Below, piece after piece: positions 16,153 through 26,315 of a stretch of DNA of 35,195 nt; positions within the stretch are counted from its first letter, which is position 1, and the number at the start of each line of letters is the position of its first letter. The notes beneath the pieces are model-generated. The model worked only from the letters and a program-made list of their open reading frames with translations, was not told the DNA's origin and did not search any database. Where the stretch lies: positions 1 through 35,195 of the forward strand of contig PGEI01000025.1 in assembly GCA_002894305.1 (NCBI GenBank). Reading direction: 5' to 3'. The stretch is from Comamonadaceae bacterium CD01. Lineage in GTDB: Bacteria > Pseudomonadota > Gammaproteobacteria > Burkholderiales > Burkholderiaceae_C. The position numbers and the translations under genes are program-made.

Positions 16153-17301
16153 TCAGGGCTTGAAGCCCAGGTCGCGCGCGATGATGTTGCGCTGGATGTC
16201 GCTGGTGCCTTCGCCGATCACGTAGACAAAGGCATCGCGGTGGATGCGGCCCACCGGGTACTCGCGCATGATGCCGGCGCCGCCATGGATGCGGATGGCC
16301 TGCTCGCTCACCTTCAGGGCGGTTTCGGTGGCGATCAGCTTCACCTTGGCGGCGGTGGCCGCGTCCAGCCGGCCCTGGTCGACCAGCCAGGCGCCGTAGT
16401 ACACCATCCAGCGCGCGGCCTCGATGTCGGCGGCCATGTCGGCCAGCCTGTGGGCCACGGCCTGATAGTCGCCGATGCGCTTGCCGGCCACGATGCGGTC
16501 GTCGGCGAAAGCCTTCGCCGCATCGAACGCGGCGCGGGCCATGCCCAGCGCGTTGGCGGCCACGCCGACGCGGTTCTCGCTCAGGCACTCCAGCAGCAGC
16601 GGGTAGGTGCCCGTGCGCTCCCCGACCAGGCAATCGTCGGGCACGAAGGCATCCTCGATGTGGATCAGCGCGGTCTCGGAGCCGCGGATGCCTTCCTTGC
16701 GCAGCTTGTGGATGTCGAAGCCCTTGTGCGGCAGCTCGACGATGAACAGGCTGATGGCATCGGGCTTGAGCTGCGGCGACGTGCGCGCTGCCACCATCAG
16801 GAAGTCGGCGATGGGCGCGTTGGTGATGTAGAGCTTGCTGCCGCCGAGCTTCCAGCCGCCAGGCACTTTCTCGGCCCTGGTCTTCATGGCGCGAATGTTG
16901 GAGCCGCCATCGGGCTCGCTGAGCGCGAAGCCGGCAATCCTGTCGCCCGCCAGCGCCGGCCTGAAGAAGCGCTCCTTCTGGCTTTCGGTGCCGATCTTCC
17001 AGATGGGCCAGATCGACAGGTGCGTCTGCGCCGACCAGCTGGTGGCGAAGGCCTGGCTCATGTAGCTCAGCTCCTCGCGCACGATGCAGTCGCTGACCTT
17101 GTCCATGTCGCTGCCGCCATCGGCCGCGGGGTAGCGCACGCCCAGCAAGCCCAGCTCGCCCCAGCGCTTGAACACCTGTTTCGGAAAGTGTTCGCTTTCT
17201 TCGGCCGCCTCGACCAGCGGAGCCAGTTCTTCACGGCACAGACGGCGCACCGTGTCGCGCACCGCCTCGTGCTCGGCGGAAAAGGAGAAGTTCAGGCTCA
17301 T
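16153..17301 (-). CDS. Acyl-CoA dehydrogenase (second of two), first gene of the operon
   Basis: This 382-residue FAD enzyme has [27 protein letters not shown] and the C-terminal [16 protein letters not shown]. The catalytic glutamate is in the canonical place ([10 protein letters not shown]). It is the promoter-proximal gene of the 14-kb minus-strand operon and lies six bases before the aldolase gene. No Shine-Dalgarno is visible before the ATG at 17301; the leader is AT-rich. In igr-type operons two acyl-CoA dehydrogenase subunits form a mixed tetramer. Whether this one pairs with the protein at 6015-7187 is open. Confidence 0.93.
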   Translation of the reverse strand: MSLNFSFSAEHEAVRDTVRRLCREELAPLVEAAEESEHFPKQVFKRWGELGLLGVRYPAADGGSDMDKVSDCIVREELSYMSQAFATSWSAQTHLSIWPIWKIGTESQKERFFRPALAGDRIAGFALSEPDGGSNIRAMKTRAEKVPGGWKLGGSKLYITNAPIADFLMVAARTSPQLKPDAISLFIVELPHKGFDIHKLRKEGIRGSETALIHIEDAFVPDDCLVGERTGTYPLLLECLSENRVGVAANALGMARAAFDAAKAFADDRIVAGKRIGDYQAVAHRLADMAADIEAARWMVYYGAWLVDQGRLDAATAAKVKLIATETALKVSEQAIRIHGGAGIMREYPVGRIHRDAFVYVIGEGTSDIQRNIIARDLGFKP

Positions 17302-17318
17302 ATGATTTTCGTAAAAAT

Positions 17319-17334
17319 ATTCTGTATCGAGAAT
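17319..17334. promoter_or_regulatory. Candidate IclR operator over the catabolic operon promoter
   Basis: ATTCT-GTATCG-AGAAT is a palindrome with five-base arms in the AT-rich divergent region. It overlaps a possible minus-strand -10 (CAGAAT at 17324-17319), spaced 16 bases from TTGTTT (17346-17341). A half site TTCTC lies at 17350-17354. The similarity to the palindrome at 17423-17436 suggests one regulator, probably the IclR protein encoded at 19652. Confidence 0.45.
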
Positions 17335-17422
17335 TTATACAAACAACAATTCTCAAAATATAGGTATTTACCCTGGTTTTTTGGAAGAAATATCCTTGTT
17401 TAATTCTTTTGTTATTTTTTTA

Positions 17423-17436
17423 TTCTCAATAGAGAA
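17423..17436. promoter_or_regulatory. Candidate IclR operator upstream of the ADP-forming synthetase
   Basis: TTCTC-AATA-GAGAA is a perfect palindrome that ends 11 bases before the ATG at 17448. It shares the TTCT/AGAA core with the site at 17319-17334. Its position over the leader fits repression. Confidence 0.45.
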
Positions 17437-17447
17437 CAGGATGCCAG

Positions 17448-19562
17448 ATGCAAGCACCAGGAAGAAGCGCCTCGGAGCGCGCCCCCCATCGCCTTGAAGC
17501 GCTGCTCAACGCGCGCAGCGTGGCCGTCATCGGAGCCAGTGCCGATCCGGCCAGGATCTCCGGCCGGCCGATTGCCTACATGCGCGCGCGCGGCTATGGC
17601 GGCGCCATCTACCCGGTGAATCCCGGGCGCACCGAAGTGCAGGGCCTGCGCTGCTATCCGAGCGTCGCGGCCATCGGCCGCCCCGTGGACCTGGCGATCA
17701 TCGGCACCGCGGCGGCCCACGTGGAAGGCGCGGTGCGCGAGGGCATCGCCGCCGGCGTCAAGGCCTTCGTGGTGTTCTCGTCGGGCTTCGCCGAACTGGA
17801 CGAAGCGGGCCGCGCCCTGCAGGCGCGCCTGACGGAGCTGGCCAGACAGCACGACGTCGCCATCGTCGGCCCCAACTGCCTCGGCGTGGCCAACAGCCGC
17901 TGCGGCCTGCTGGCCACGTTCACCACGGCGCTGGAGAGCCATGCGCTGCAGCCCGGCGGCTTCTCGTTCGTCAGCCAGAGCGGTGCTCTGGGGGCGTATT
18001 GGATGGACATCATCCTGCGCAGCGGCATTGGCTTCAGCCAGTGGATCACCACCGGGAACGAGTGCGACGTGGACGCGGCGGAAGCCATCGACTTCCTGGT
18101 CTCCGACCCGGACACGCGCGTGATCGGCCTGTACATCGAGGACATCCGGCGCATCGGCGCCTTCCGGGCCGCGCTGGAGCGGGCCGCGCGCGCCGGCAAG
18201 CCGGTGATTGCCATCAAGGCCGGCAGTTCCAGCGCCGGGGCCGCGGCGGCGGCCTCCCACACCGGCGCGCTCGCGGGCGACGACGCCCTGTACGACGTCT
18301 GCCTGCAACAGCACGGGGCGCTGCGCGTGCGCAGCCTCACCGAGATGATGGATGCCGCCCGGCTGCTGCTGCACGACGCAGCGCCGCGGGGCCCGCGCCT
18401 GGCGGTGATGACCGTCTCGGGCGGCGCGGGCGTGCTGATCGCGGATGCCTGCGAGCCGCTGGGGCTGGAGCTGCCCCGGCTCAGGCCCGAAGTGACGCAG
18501 GCCCTGGTGCCGGTGCTGCCCAGCTTCGTGCACCCCGGCAACCCGCTGGACATCACCGGCAACGTGCTGCAGGACACGCCCATGATCAGCCGCGCCATGC
18601 AGTGCCTTGCGGCCGACCGGGAGACCCACGGCATCGTGCTGTTCATCGGCATGATGCACAGCATCGCCGACGCCTTCGTGCAGGCGCTTTCGCAGGCGCG
18701 CGCCCAGGTGCACTGCCCCATCGCCGTGATCTGGGTGGGGGCCATGGAGAGCAGCATCCAGGCGCTGGAAGCTGCCGGCATCCCGGTGTTCCTGGACATC
18801 CCGCAGGCCGTGCAGGCCATGGCCCGCTGCCTGCAGATGCAGCGCGACCGCGCACGCATCGTCCAGCGTGCCGAAGCCCCCGCTGCGCCCGTGGCGGCGG
18901 ACAACGGCCAGTCCCTGCCGACGCTGTCGGAATGGGACGGCAAGCAGCTGCTTGCCGGGCAAAAGAGCGTGCACATCCCCAAGGGCTGGCTGCTCCAGGC
19001 CGGCGGCCCGCGCCCCGCGGCGGGCCTGCCCTACCCCGTCGTGGCCAAGCTCCAGTCGCCGCAGCTGCTGCACAAGAGCGATGCCGGCGGCGTGCTGCTG
19101 CGCATCCAGGACGACCGGGCGCTGCAGGAGGCCGTGGAACGCCTGTACCAGGTGGGTGCCGGGCTGGGCATCCCGATCCAGGGCGTCCTGGCGGAGCAGA
19201 TGCTGCCCTTCGACCATGAGCTGCTGCTGGGCCTGCGCCGCGACCCGCGCTTCGGCCCGGTGCTGACCCTGGCGCGCGGCGGCGTCGAAGCCGAACTGGA
19301 CCCCGACGTGGCCAGCCTGCTGCTGCCGGCGACCGTCGAGGACATCGCGCAGATGCTGGGCCGCCTGCGCTGCTTCAAGCTGCTGCAGGGCTTCCGGGGC
19401 AGGCCGGGGGTGGATGTCGCGGCATTGGCTCGCAGCATCGCCGGCCTGTGCGGATGGTTCATGGAGCAGCCGCTGCGCGAGCTGGAGATCAATCCGCTGG
19501 CCGTCAAGGGCGACCAGGCGTGGGCCCTGGATGCCCTGGTCACGCCCCTGGCTCCCGGCTGA
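17448..19562 (+). CDS. ADP-forming acyl-CoA synthetase (acetate-CoA ligase family)
   Basis: This 704-residue fused enzyme reversibly links CoA-thioester hydrolysis to ATP formation. The order is: CoA-binding domain (residues 20-135, SVAVIGAS), succinyl-CoA-ligase-like domains with the phosphohistidine H271 in SHTGALAGDDALYD, and a C-terminal ATP-grasp domain with KLQSPQLLHKSDAGGV near 535. It is divergent from the catabolic operon and shares its control region. It could release an acid product with energy gain or activate a substrate. The direction cannot be read from sequence. Confidence 0.9.
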   Translation: MQAPGRSASERAPHRLEALLNARSVAVIGASADPARISGRPIAYMRARGYGGAIYPVNPGRTEVQGLRCYPSVAAIGRPVDLAIIGTAAAHVEGAVREGIAAGVKAFVVFSSGFAELDEAGRALQARLTELARQHDVAIVGPNCLGVANSRCGLLATFTTALESHALQPGGFSFVSQSGALGAYWMDIILRSGIGFSQWITTGNECDVDAAEAIDFLVSDPDTRVIGLYIEDIRRIGAFRAALERAARAGKPVIAIKAGSSSAGAAAAASHTGALAGDDALYDVCLQQHGALRVRSLTEMMDAARLLLHDAAPRGPRLAVMTVSGGAGVLIADACEPLGLELPRLRPEVTQALVPVLPSFVHPGNPLDITGNVLQDTPMISRAMQCLAADRETHGIVLFIGMMHSIADAFVQALSQARAQVHCPIAVIWVGAMESSIQALEAAGIPVFLDIPQAVQAMARCLQMQRDRARIVQRAEAPAAPVAADNGQSLPTLSEWDGKQLLAGQKSVHIPKGWLLQAGGPRPAAGLPYPVVAKLQSPQLLHKSDAGGVLLRIQDDRALQEAVERLYQVGAGLGIPIQGVLAEQMLPFDHELLLGLRRDPRFGPVLTLARGGVEAELDPDVASLLLPATVEDIAQMLGRLRCFKLLQGFRGRPGVDVAALARSIAGLCGWFMEQPLRELEINPLAVKGDQAWALDALVTPLAPG

Positions 19563-19651
19563 CCAAGCCACGCACCAGGGTCCCGTGCCAGCTGAACGCG
19601 GCTCGTATCGCATACTTCGCCGTACCGCGCCGTTTTCACGCTTTCTCTCAC

Positions 19652-20473
19652 ATGACTGATACACCACCCCCCGACAAACTGGTGGGGGCACTGAGTTCCG
19701 GCCTTAGGGTCCTGCGTTACCTCGCCAGCTCCTCCACCCCCTTGGGGGTCACGCGCATCGCCAAGGACCTGGGCCTCAATGCCAGCACCTGCTTCAATCT
19801 GCTCAAGACCCTGGTGCATGAGCGGCTGGTGACGTTCGACGAATCCACCAAGACCTACAGCCTGGGCCTGGGCCTGGTGGAGCTGGCCAGGGGTTCCCTG
19901 GAAAAAGCCTCCTACGTGCGGATGATGCGCCCCCATCTGCAGGAGCTCGCCGAGCGCCACAACATCACCACCACGTTGTGGCAGCTCGCGCACGACGACC
20001 GGGTCGTGCTGGTGGACCTGGCGGAAAGCAGCTCGGCGCTGCGCGTCCACATGAGCATCGGCCAGCGCCTGCCCATGTACATCGCGGCCCTGGGGCGCTG
20101 CATGGCGGCCCACTCCAACCTGTCCATGACGGAAATACGCCGCAAGGTCAGCGAACTGCGCTGGGAAGACGGCCCCAGCTTCGACACCTACATGCGCGAA
20201 GTCGAGGAAGTCCGCCAGCATGGCTACGCCGTGGACCACGGCAACTACGTCAAGGGCGTGATCACCGTGTCCTCCCCGATCCTGGACTTCCAGCGGCGGC
20301 CGCTGATGGCCGTGAGCGCCGTCGGCTTCGGCACCCAGTTCTCGCAGAGATCGCTGCAGGCGCTGTGCGAAGACCTGCGGGAACGCTGCCGCGAGGCGAC
20401 GCTCGCGATCTCCGGGGGGGCCGTGCAGAAGCTGTGGGAAAGCGACACGCGGCCCCTCCCGCCCCTCCGCTGA
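19652..20473 (+). CDS. IclR-family transcriptional regulator
   Basis: This 273-residue protein has an N-terminal winged helix (LRVLRYLASSSTPLGVTRIAKDLGLN, recognition helix STCFNLLKTLV, residues 15-60) and a C-terminal effector domain (about 85-260; VDHGNYVKGVITVSSPILD). The ATG at 19652 gives the usual short N-terminal extension; upstream in-frame starts lie in the preceding gene. It follows the ADP-forming synthetase by 89 bases. It probably controls the divergent region 17302-17447, sensing a substrate or CoA-free intermediate of the operon (inference from gene position). Confidence 0.92.
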   Translation: MTDTPPPDKLVGALSSGLRVLRYLASSSTPLGVTRIAKDLGLNASTCFNLLKTLVHERLVTFDESTKTYSLGLGLVELARGSLEKASYVRMMRPHLQELAERHNITTTLWQLAHDDRVVLVDLAESSSALRVHMSIGQRLPMYIAALGRCMAAHSNLSMTEIRRKVSELRWEDGPSFDTYMREVEEVRQHGYAVDHGNYVKGVITVSSPILDFQRRPLMAVSAVGFGTQFSQRSLQALCEDLRERCREATLAISGGAVQKLWESDTRPLPPLR

Positions 20474-20553
20474 ACGGCCTGGGAACCAGGCGCTCCGGCC
20501 TGGAATCCAACCAGTTGCCGCGGCGGATCTGTGCCGAGGCAGGAGGTACAGCC

Positions 20554-20919
20554 ATGAAACAAGTCAAGCATTGGCAGGACCCGCTCAACGCATTGTTGGG
20601 CGCCTGGTTGGCCCTGTCGCCCTGGGTGCTGGGGTATCAGGACCAGATGGCCCCCATGGCCAACGGCATCGCCATCGGCCTGGCGCTGATCGCCGCGTCG
20701 CTGGGAGCCATCTTCGTCCCGCGCGCGTGGGAGGAATGGACCGAGGGCGCGCTCGGCCTGTGGATGGTCGTCTCGCCCTGGGCCCTGGGCTTCAGCATGC
20801 ACATGGACGCGATGCGCAACGCCGTGGCCTCGGGCATCGTGATCCTGGTTCTGGCCCTGTGGGTGCTGGCCACCGACAAGGACTACAGCGCGTGGATGCG
20901 TCACGGCGCAGCCCATTGA
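20554..20919 (+). CDS. SPW-repeat membrane protein
   Basis: This 121-residue integral membrane protein has four predicted helices (about 12-27, 36-54, 65-80 and 88-106) and two SPW motifs, ALSPWVLGY (21-29) and VVSPWALGF (73-81). That is the signature of the SPW repeat family (PF03779), whose function is unknown. A strong ribosome site, AGGAGG, sits seven bases before the ATG. It is downstream of the IclR gene by 80 bases and ends at a terminator. No functional link to the catabolic genes is evident. Confidence 0.85.
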   Translation: MKQVKHWQDPLNALLGAWLALSPWVLGYQDQMAPMANGIAIGLALIAASLGAIFVPRAWEEWTEGALGLWMVVSPWALGFSMHMDAMRNAVASGIVILVLALWVLATDKDYSAWMRHGAAH

Positions 20920-20936
20920 CGCCGGGCACGGCACAA

Positions 20937-21005
20937 ACCGCCTGCGGGCCAATGCCGGTCGGTTGATCGCCGAGTGGCATTGGCTGCCGGCGGTCCTTCT
21001 TTTTT
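20937..21005 (+). terminator. Rho-independent terminator after the SPW gene
   Basis: Outer arms ACCGCC (20937-20942) and GGCGGT (20989-20994) enclose perfect inner arms GCCAATGCC (20948-20956) and GGCATTGGC (20976-20984). CCTTCTTTTTT follows. Confidence 0.8.
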
Positions 21006-21092
21006 ATAGCTGCCAGCGCTCGCCAGCCATTGGTTTCAAATACTTTCATGCCGTGAATCCATACACGGCACGCGCAAGCAGCTATCAAAATA
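21001..21092. repeat. Dispersed palindromic repeat, copy 2
   Basis: ATAGCTGC (21006-21013) and GCAGCTAT (21078-21085) are perfect terminal inverted arms, followed by CAAAATA. Inside are AGCGCT (21015-21020) and a 7-bp hairpin, TGCCGTG (21049-21055) with CACGGCA (21064-21070). The AGCTATCAAAA end matches copies 1 and 3. It lies between the SPW gene terminator and the end of the AcoR-like gene. Confidence 0.65.
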
Positions 21093-21118
21093 GATGGCTT
21101 CCGCGCAGGCGCCGCACC

Positions 21119-23056
<1,938 letters not shown>

Positions 23057-23167
23057 CGTCTGTCTCCATTCGCCTCGCGCTCATCGGCCGAGGTCGGACC
23101 TGCATGGGGTGAGACGCCTGCCGCTGGCTGGCCGCGGCACCCGTTTCACACTTGCGCATGATAGTCC

Positions 23168-24052
23168 TCAGGCGCCCGCACGGGGCTCCAACATCGACCC
23201 TGAGGCCGCCTGTGCCGGTCCGGGGCTTGAAGAGACAAGGCAGGCAGTCGGCACGCCCGTTGCCGGCCCTTCCATCCACTCGGCCAGCAGCTGCACCAGC
23301 GCGGCGGGCCGGTCCGCATGCAGCCAGTGGCCGGCATCCGCCAGTTCCACGATGCGCGAGCGCGGAAACAGCCTTCGTATCGTGTTTTCATGCCGCGGCA
23401 ACACATAGTCCGAAGTCCCGCCGCGCACGAACAGGGCCTCCACGGCACTCGACGACCGCAGCAGCCCGGGCGCAAAGCCCAGCAGCTGCGGCATGGAGCC
23501 GCCTATGCCCAGCCAGTGGATGCGCCAGGCCAGATGCCCGTCCCGCCAGGCCAGGTTCTGCAGCAGCATGGCCCGCAAGCGGGCCGAGGGCACGAAGCGT
23601 TCGAGCTGCCGGTCGGCCTCTTCCCGCGAACGGGCGGCGCCCAGGTCCAGCCGCAGTGCGGCGCAGACCAGGGCCGAGAAATGGTCGTGGTAGCGGGCCG
23701 GGGCGATGTCGAGCACGGCCAGCGCCTCGGTGCGCCGCGGGTGCAGCAGCGCAAAGGCCATGGCCACCTTGCCGCCCATGCTGTGGCCGGCGACGCGGGC
23801 CCGCGCGATGCCCTGGGCATTGAGCAGCTCGCGCAGGTCCTCCGCCATTTCCTGGTAGCCCATGGCATCGGCATGCGGCGACAGGCCGTGGTTGCGCAGG
23901 TCCACCGCCAGCACGCGCGCGCGGGCCGACAGCGGCGCCGCGATGTGGTGCCACTGTGCGGCGCTGCCGAACAGGCCGTGCAGCAGCACCAGCGGCGCCC
24001 CGGTTCCGGCCGCATGGCCGGCGCCGGGGTAGTTGCGGCAGGACAGCTCCAT
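23168..24052 (-). CDS. Alpha/beta hydrolase
   Basis: This 294-residue hydrolase of the YbfF-like esterase type has the oxyanion segment LLHGLFGSA (23-31), the nucleophile elbow GHSMGG (S91), and probable acid and base D215 and H242 (ADAGHWLHADRP). The tail after residue 261 is Ala/Pro-rich and not part of the fold. It starts 13 bases after the GMC dehydrogenase stop, so it belongs to the operon. It could hydrolyse an ester or a lactone made by the dehydrogenase. The substrate is unknown. Confidence 0.88.
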   Translation of the reverse strand: MELSCRNYPGAGHAAGTGAPLVLLHGLFGSAAQWHHIAAPLSARARVLAVDLRNHGLSPHADAMGYQEMAEDLRELLNAQGIARARVAGHSMGGKVAMAFALLHPRRTEALAVLDIAPARYHDHFSALVCAALRLDLGAARSREEADRQLERFVPSARLRAMLLQNLAWRDGHLAWRIHWLGIGGSMPQLLGFAPGLLRSSSAVEALFVRGGTSDYVLPRHENTIRRLFPRSRIVELADAGHWLHADRPAALVQLLAEWMEGPATGVPTACLVSSSPGPAQAASGSMLEPRAGA

Positions 24053-24065
24053 GCCCAGCCTCCGC

Positions 24066-25646
24066 TTACAGCTCGCGCCGCTGCATGGCCCCGGCGATGT
24101 ACTCAGCCTGCCGGATCGCCAGCGCCACGATGGTCAGCGTGGGGTTGGCCGCCGAGCTGGAGGTGAACTGGCTGCCGTCCGAGATGAAGAGATTCTTCAC
24201 ATCGTGCGCCTGGCCCCATTGGTTGACCACGCCGTCGCTGGCCTTGGCGCTCATGCGGTTGGTGCCCATGTTGTGGCTGGCCGGATAGGCCGGCATGTCG
24301 ATCACGCGCGTGGCGCCCACGGCTTCGGACAGTTTGCGCCACTGCACCAGGCCGTGGGCGGTGATCCTGTCGTCGTTGGCGTGGTAGGTCTTGGTCACGA
24401 TGGGCACGGGCAGGCCGTACTGGTCCTTCTCCGTGGGGTGCAGCGTGATGGAGTTCTGCTCGCGCGCCAGGTCCTCGCCGCAGACCCAGACGCAGCTCAT
24501 GTGGTCGTACATCTCCAGGGCCGAGGTGAAGTCGCGTCCCCAGCCGCCGGGCTTCATGAACGCCGCCGTGTACGGCAGATGCAGGGCCAGGCCCTCGAGG
24601 TAGTAGCCGCCGACAAAGCCGCGCTTGGTATTCAGCGGCACCTCGTCGGCCACCACGGCCGCGATGTCGAAGCCCCGGTACATGTAGACGGGCCCCTTGT
24701 GGATGGACACCGCCGCCGCCGTGGCGTGGTTCATGTAGTTCTTGCCCACCTGCCCCGAGGAATTGGCCAGGCCGTTGGTGAACATGCTGGAGGCCGAGTT
24801 CAGCAGCAGCCGCGGCGACTCGATGGAGTTGCCCGCCACGCAGACCACGCGCGCCTTCTGCAGTTGCTTGCGGCCCTTGCTGTCCACGTAGAGCACGCCA
24901 TTGGCGCGGCCCTGCTTGTCGTGCTGGATCTGCAGCACCATGGACTCGGGGCGCAGCTCGACCTTGCCCGTCGCCTGGGCGCGCGGCACCTCGGTGTAGA
25001 GGGTGGACCACTTGGCGCCGATCTTGCAGCCCTGCATGCAGAAGCCGATCTGCTGGCAGGCGGGCCGCCCGTCATAGACCTCGCTGTTCGATGCGGCCGG
25101 GCGCACGATGTTCTTGTAGCCCACCTTGCGGGCACCGGCATCGATCACCTTGTAGTGGTTGTTGGGCGGCATGGGCGGCAGGCCGCTGGCCTTGGTGCCG
25201 GCCACGCCCATCTTCTTCTCCGCCAGCTCGTAGTACGGCTCCAGCTCGGCCAGCGTGATCGGCCAATCGAGCACGTTCGCGCCCTCAATGGCGCCGTAGG
25301 TGGTTTTGGTGTGGAAGTCGTGCTCCTGAAAGCGCAGCGCCACGCCGGACCAGTGCACCGAAGAGCCGCCCACGGTCTTACAAATCCAGGCCGGCAGGTT
25401 CGGGTAGGTCTTGGTGTGGTGCCAGCCGCCGGCCGAGATGCGCTTGTCCAGCCATGAAATCTTGTTGAACATGCCCCATTCGTCGTTCTCGAAATCGGCC
25501 TGCGTGTAGTGCTTGCCGGCCTCCAGAACCACGCATTTGACGCCGCGCTGCGCCAGCTCGTTGGCCAGCGTGCCGCCGCCCGCGCCCGAGCCGACGATGA
25601 CGACGACACTGTCGTCGTTGAGAGAGAACTTTGCCTGATCGGTCAT
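24066..25646 (-). CDS. GMC oxidoreductase with a probable iron-sulfur motif
   Basis: This 526-residue FAD-dependent alcohol or sugar dehydrogenase is of the gluconate 2-dehydrogenase large-subunit type. The FAD site GSGAGGGTLANELA starts at residue 19, and the GMC signature VGGSSVHWSG is at 92-101. The active-site segment SHNMGTNRM comes near residue 440. Cysteines C197, C203 and C207 (C-x5-C-x3-C, then KIGAK) resemble the [3Fe-4S] motif of FAD-glucose dehydrogenase catalytic subunits. The Tat small subunit gene lies 31 bases upstream. It likely acts at the periplasmic face and donates electrons to the respiratory chain. No cytochrome c subunit is present. Confidence 0.88.
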   Translation of the reverse strand: MTDQAKFSLNDDSVVVIVGSGAGGGTLANELAQRGVKCVVLEAGKHYTQADFENDEWGMFNKISWLDKRISAGGWHHTKTYPNLPAWICKTVGGSSVHWSGVALRFQEHDFHTKTTYGAIEGANVLDWPITLAELEPYYELAEKKMGVAGTKASGLPPMPPNNHYKVIDAGARKVGYKNIVRPAASNSEVYDGRPACQQIGFCMQGCKIGAKWSTLYTEVPRAQATGKVELRPESMVLQIQHDKQGRANGVLYVDSKGRKQLQKARVVCVAGNSIESPRLLLNSASSMFTNGLANSSGQVGKNYMNHATAAAVSIHKGPVYMYRGFDIAAVVADEVPLNTKRGFVGGYYLEGLALHLPYTAAFMKPGGWGRDFTSALEMYDHMSCVWVCGEDLAREQNSITLHPTEKDQYGLPVPIVTKTYHANDDRITAHGLVQWRKLSEAVGATRVIDMPAYPASHNMGTNRMSAKASDGVVNQWGQAHDVKNLFISDGSQFTSSSAANPTLTIVALAIRQAEYIAGAMQRREL

Positions 25647-25677
25647 GATGTTTGTCTCCTTGTCCTTGTGCTGGCGC

Positions 25678-26259
25678 TCAGAGCCAGTCGATGTCGTCGA
25701 AGCCGCGGTTCAGGTAGCCGCCCTTCTGCCAGGACGAGCCCTCGTAGCCAAACAGCGGCCACAGCTTCTTGTTGTTGTAGAGGCCAGTGACCAGGCCACC
25801 CTGGATCTTCTTGAAGAACGGCGTGGCCTCGATGTCCTTGAGCAGGGCCACGCGCTCGTCCTCGGTCTTCACCTCGGCATAGGGCACGCCATAGCGCTGC
25901 CTGGCGCGCTGATCCAGATCCTGCACACCCTCGCTCAGCAGCTTCTTCACGCTCTTGTCCTTCACGGCTGCGGCGTCATAGGGCAGCACGGCCTCGAGGT
26001 AGAAGCTGTCGGCCAGCTTGTCGTGCGGATAGATATCGCGCGCCATGCGCACCAGGGTCTTGCCGGTGGCCGCGCCCAGATGGCGAAAGCTCTGCTGGGC
26101 CGCCACATCCTTTGCGGCCGCAATGCCGGTCGCGGGAATGACCGCGATGCCGATGGCCCCGAGGCCGCCGCCGCGCAGAAAGCCGCGGCGCTGCAGCGTG
26201 GGCCGTCTGTCCAGCACCCGCATGGTGCCGGGGGCAAGGTCGTCGTTCAGGTTTTTCAT
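25678..26259 (-). CDS. Gluconate 2-dehydrogenase subunit 3 family protein (Tat substrate)
   Basis: This 193-residue small subunit has a twin-arginine signal (RRGFLRGGGLGAIGIAV, residues 24-40). A helical domain follows (TGKTLVRMARDIYPHDKLADSFY) with the typical C-terminal FGYEGSSWQKGGYLNRGFDDIDW. Such subunits carry the signal-less GMC catalytic subunit across the membrane by the Tat route; the GMC protein here has no signal of its own. It sits 56 bases downstream of the lipoate ligase gene and directly before the GMC gene. Confidence 0.9.
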   Translation of the reverse strand: MKNLNDDLAPGTMRVLDRRPTLQRRGFLRGGGLGAIGIAVIPATGIAAAKDVAAQQSFRHLGAATGKTLVRMARDIYPHDKLADSFYLEAVLPYDAAAVKDKSVKKLLSEGVQDLDQRARQRYGVPYAEVKTEDERVALLKDIEATPFFKKIQGGLVTGLYNNKKLWPLFGYEGSSWQKGGYLNRGFDDIDWL

Positions 26260-26315
26260 CGTCGTGTCTCCGTCGCTTTATGGGTTGTGAAATCTCAGTC
26301 GGGGCGTTCAGCGGC

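Noticed and set aside
13746-17301. Steroid (cholesterol or bile acid) degradation cluster
   Set aside because: The enzyme set fits side-chain cleavage, but no ring-cleavage or ketosteroid genes are present in 35 kb. Calling it a steroid pathway would go beyond the sequence.
14992-17403. An 803-codon open frame on the plus strand, antisense to the aldolase and acyl-CoA dehydrogenase genes
   Set aside because: It has low-complexity His/Gly/Ala-rich composition, no family resemblance, and covers well-supported genes on the other strand. It is a shadow of high GC at third codon positions. The same applies to 17412-19691 minus, 9710-11764 plus, 21227-23161 plus and 24033-25457 plus.
5358-20879. 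Tandem repeats or a CRISPR array in the GC-rich middle of the window
   Set aside because: No regularly spaced direct repeats were seen; apparent repetition is due to Ala/Gly/Arg codon bias.
23057-23167. Sigma-54 promoter before the AcoR-like gene
   Set aside because: GGCAC and TTGC both occur in this gap, but the spacing is wrong for -24/-12.
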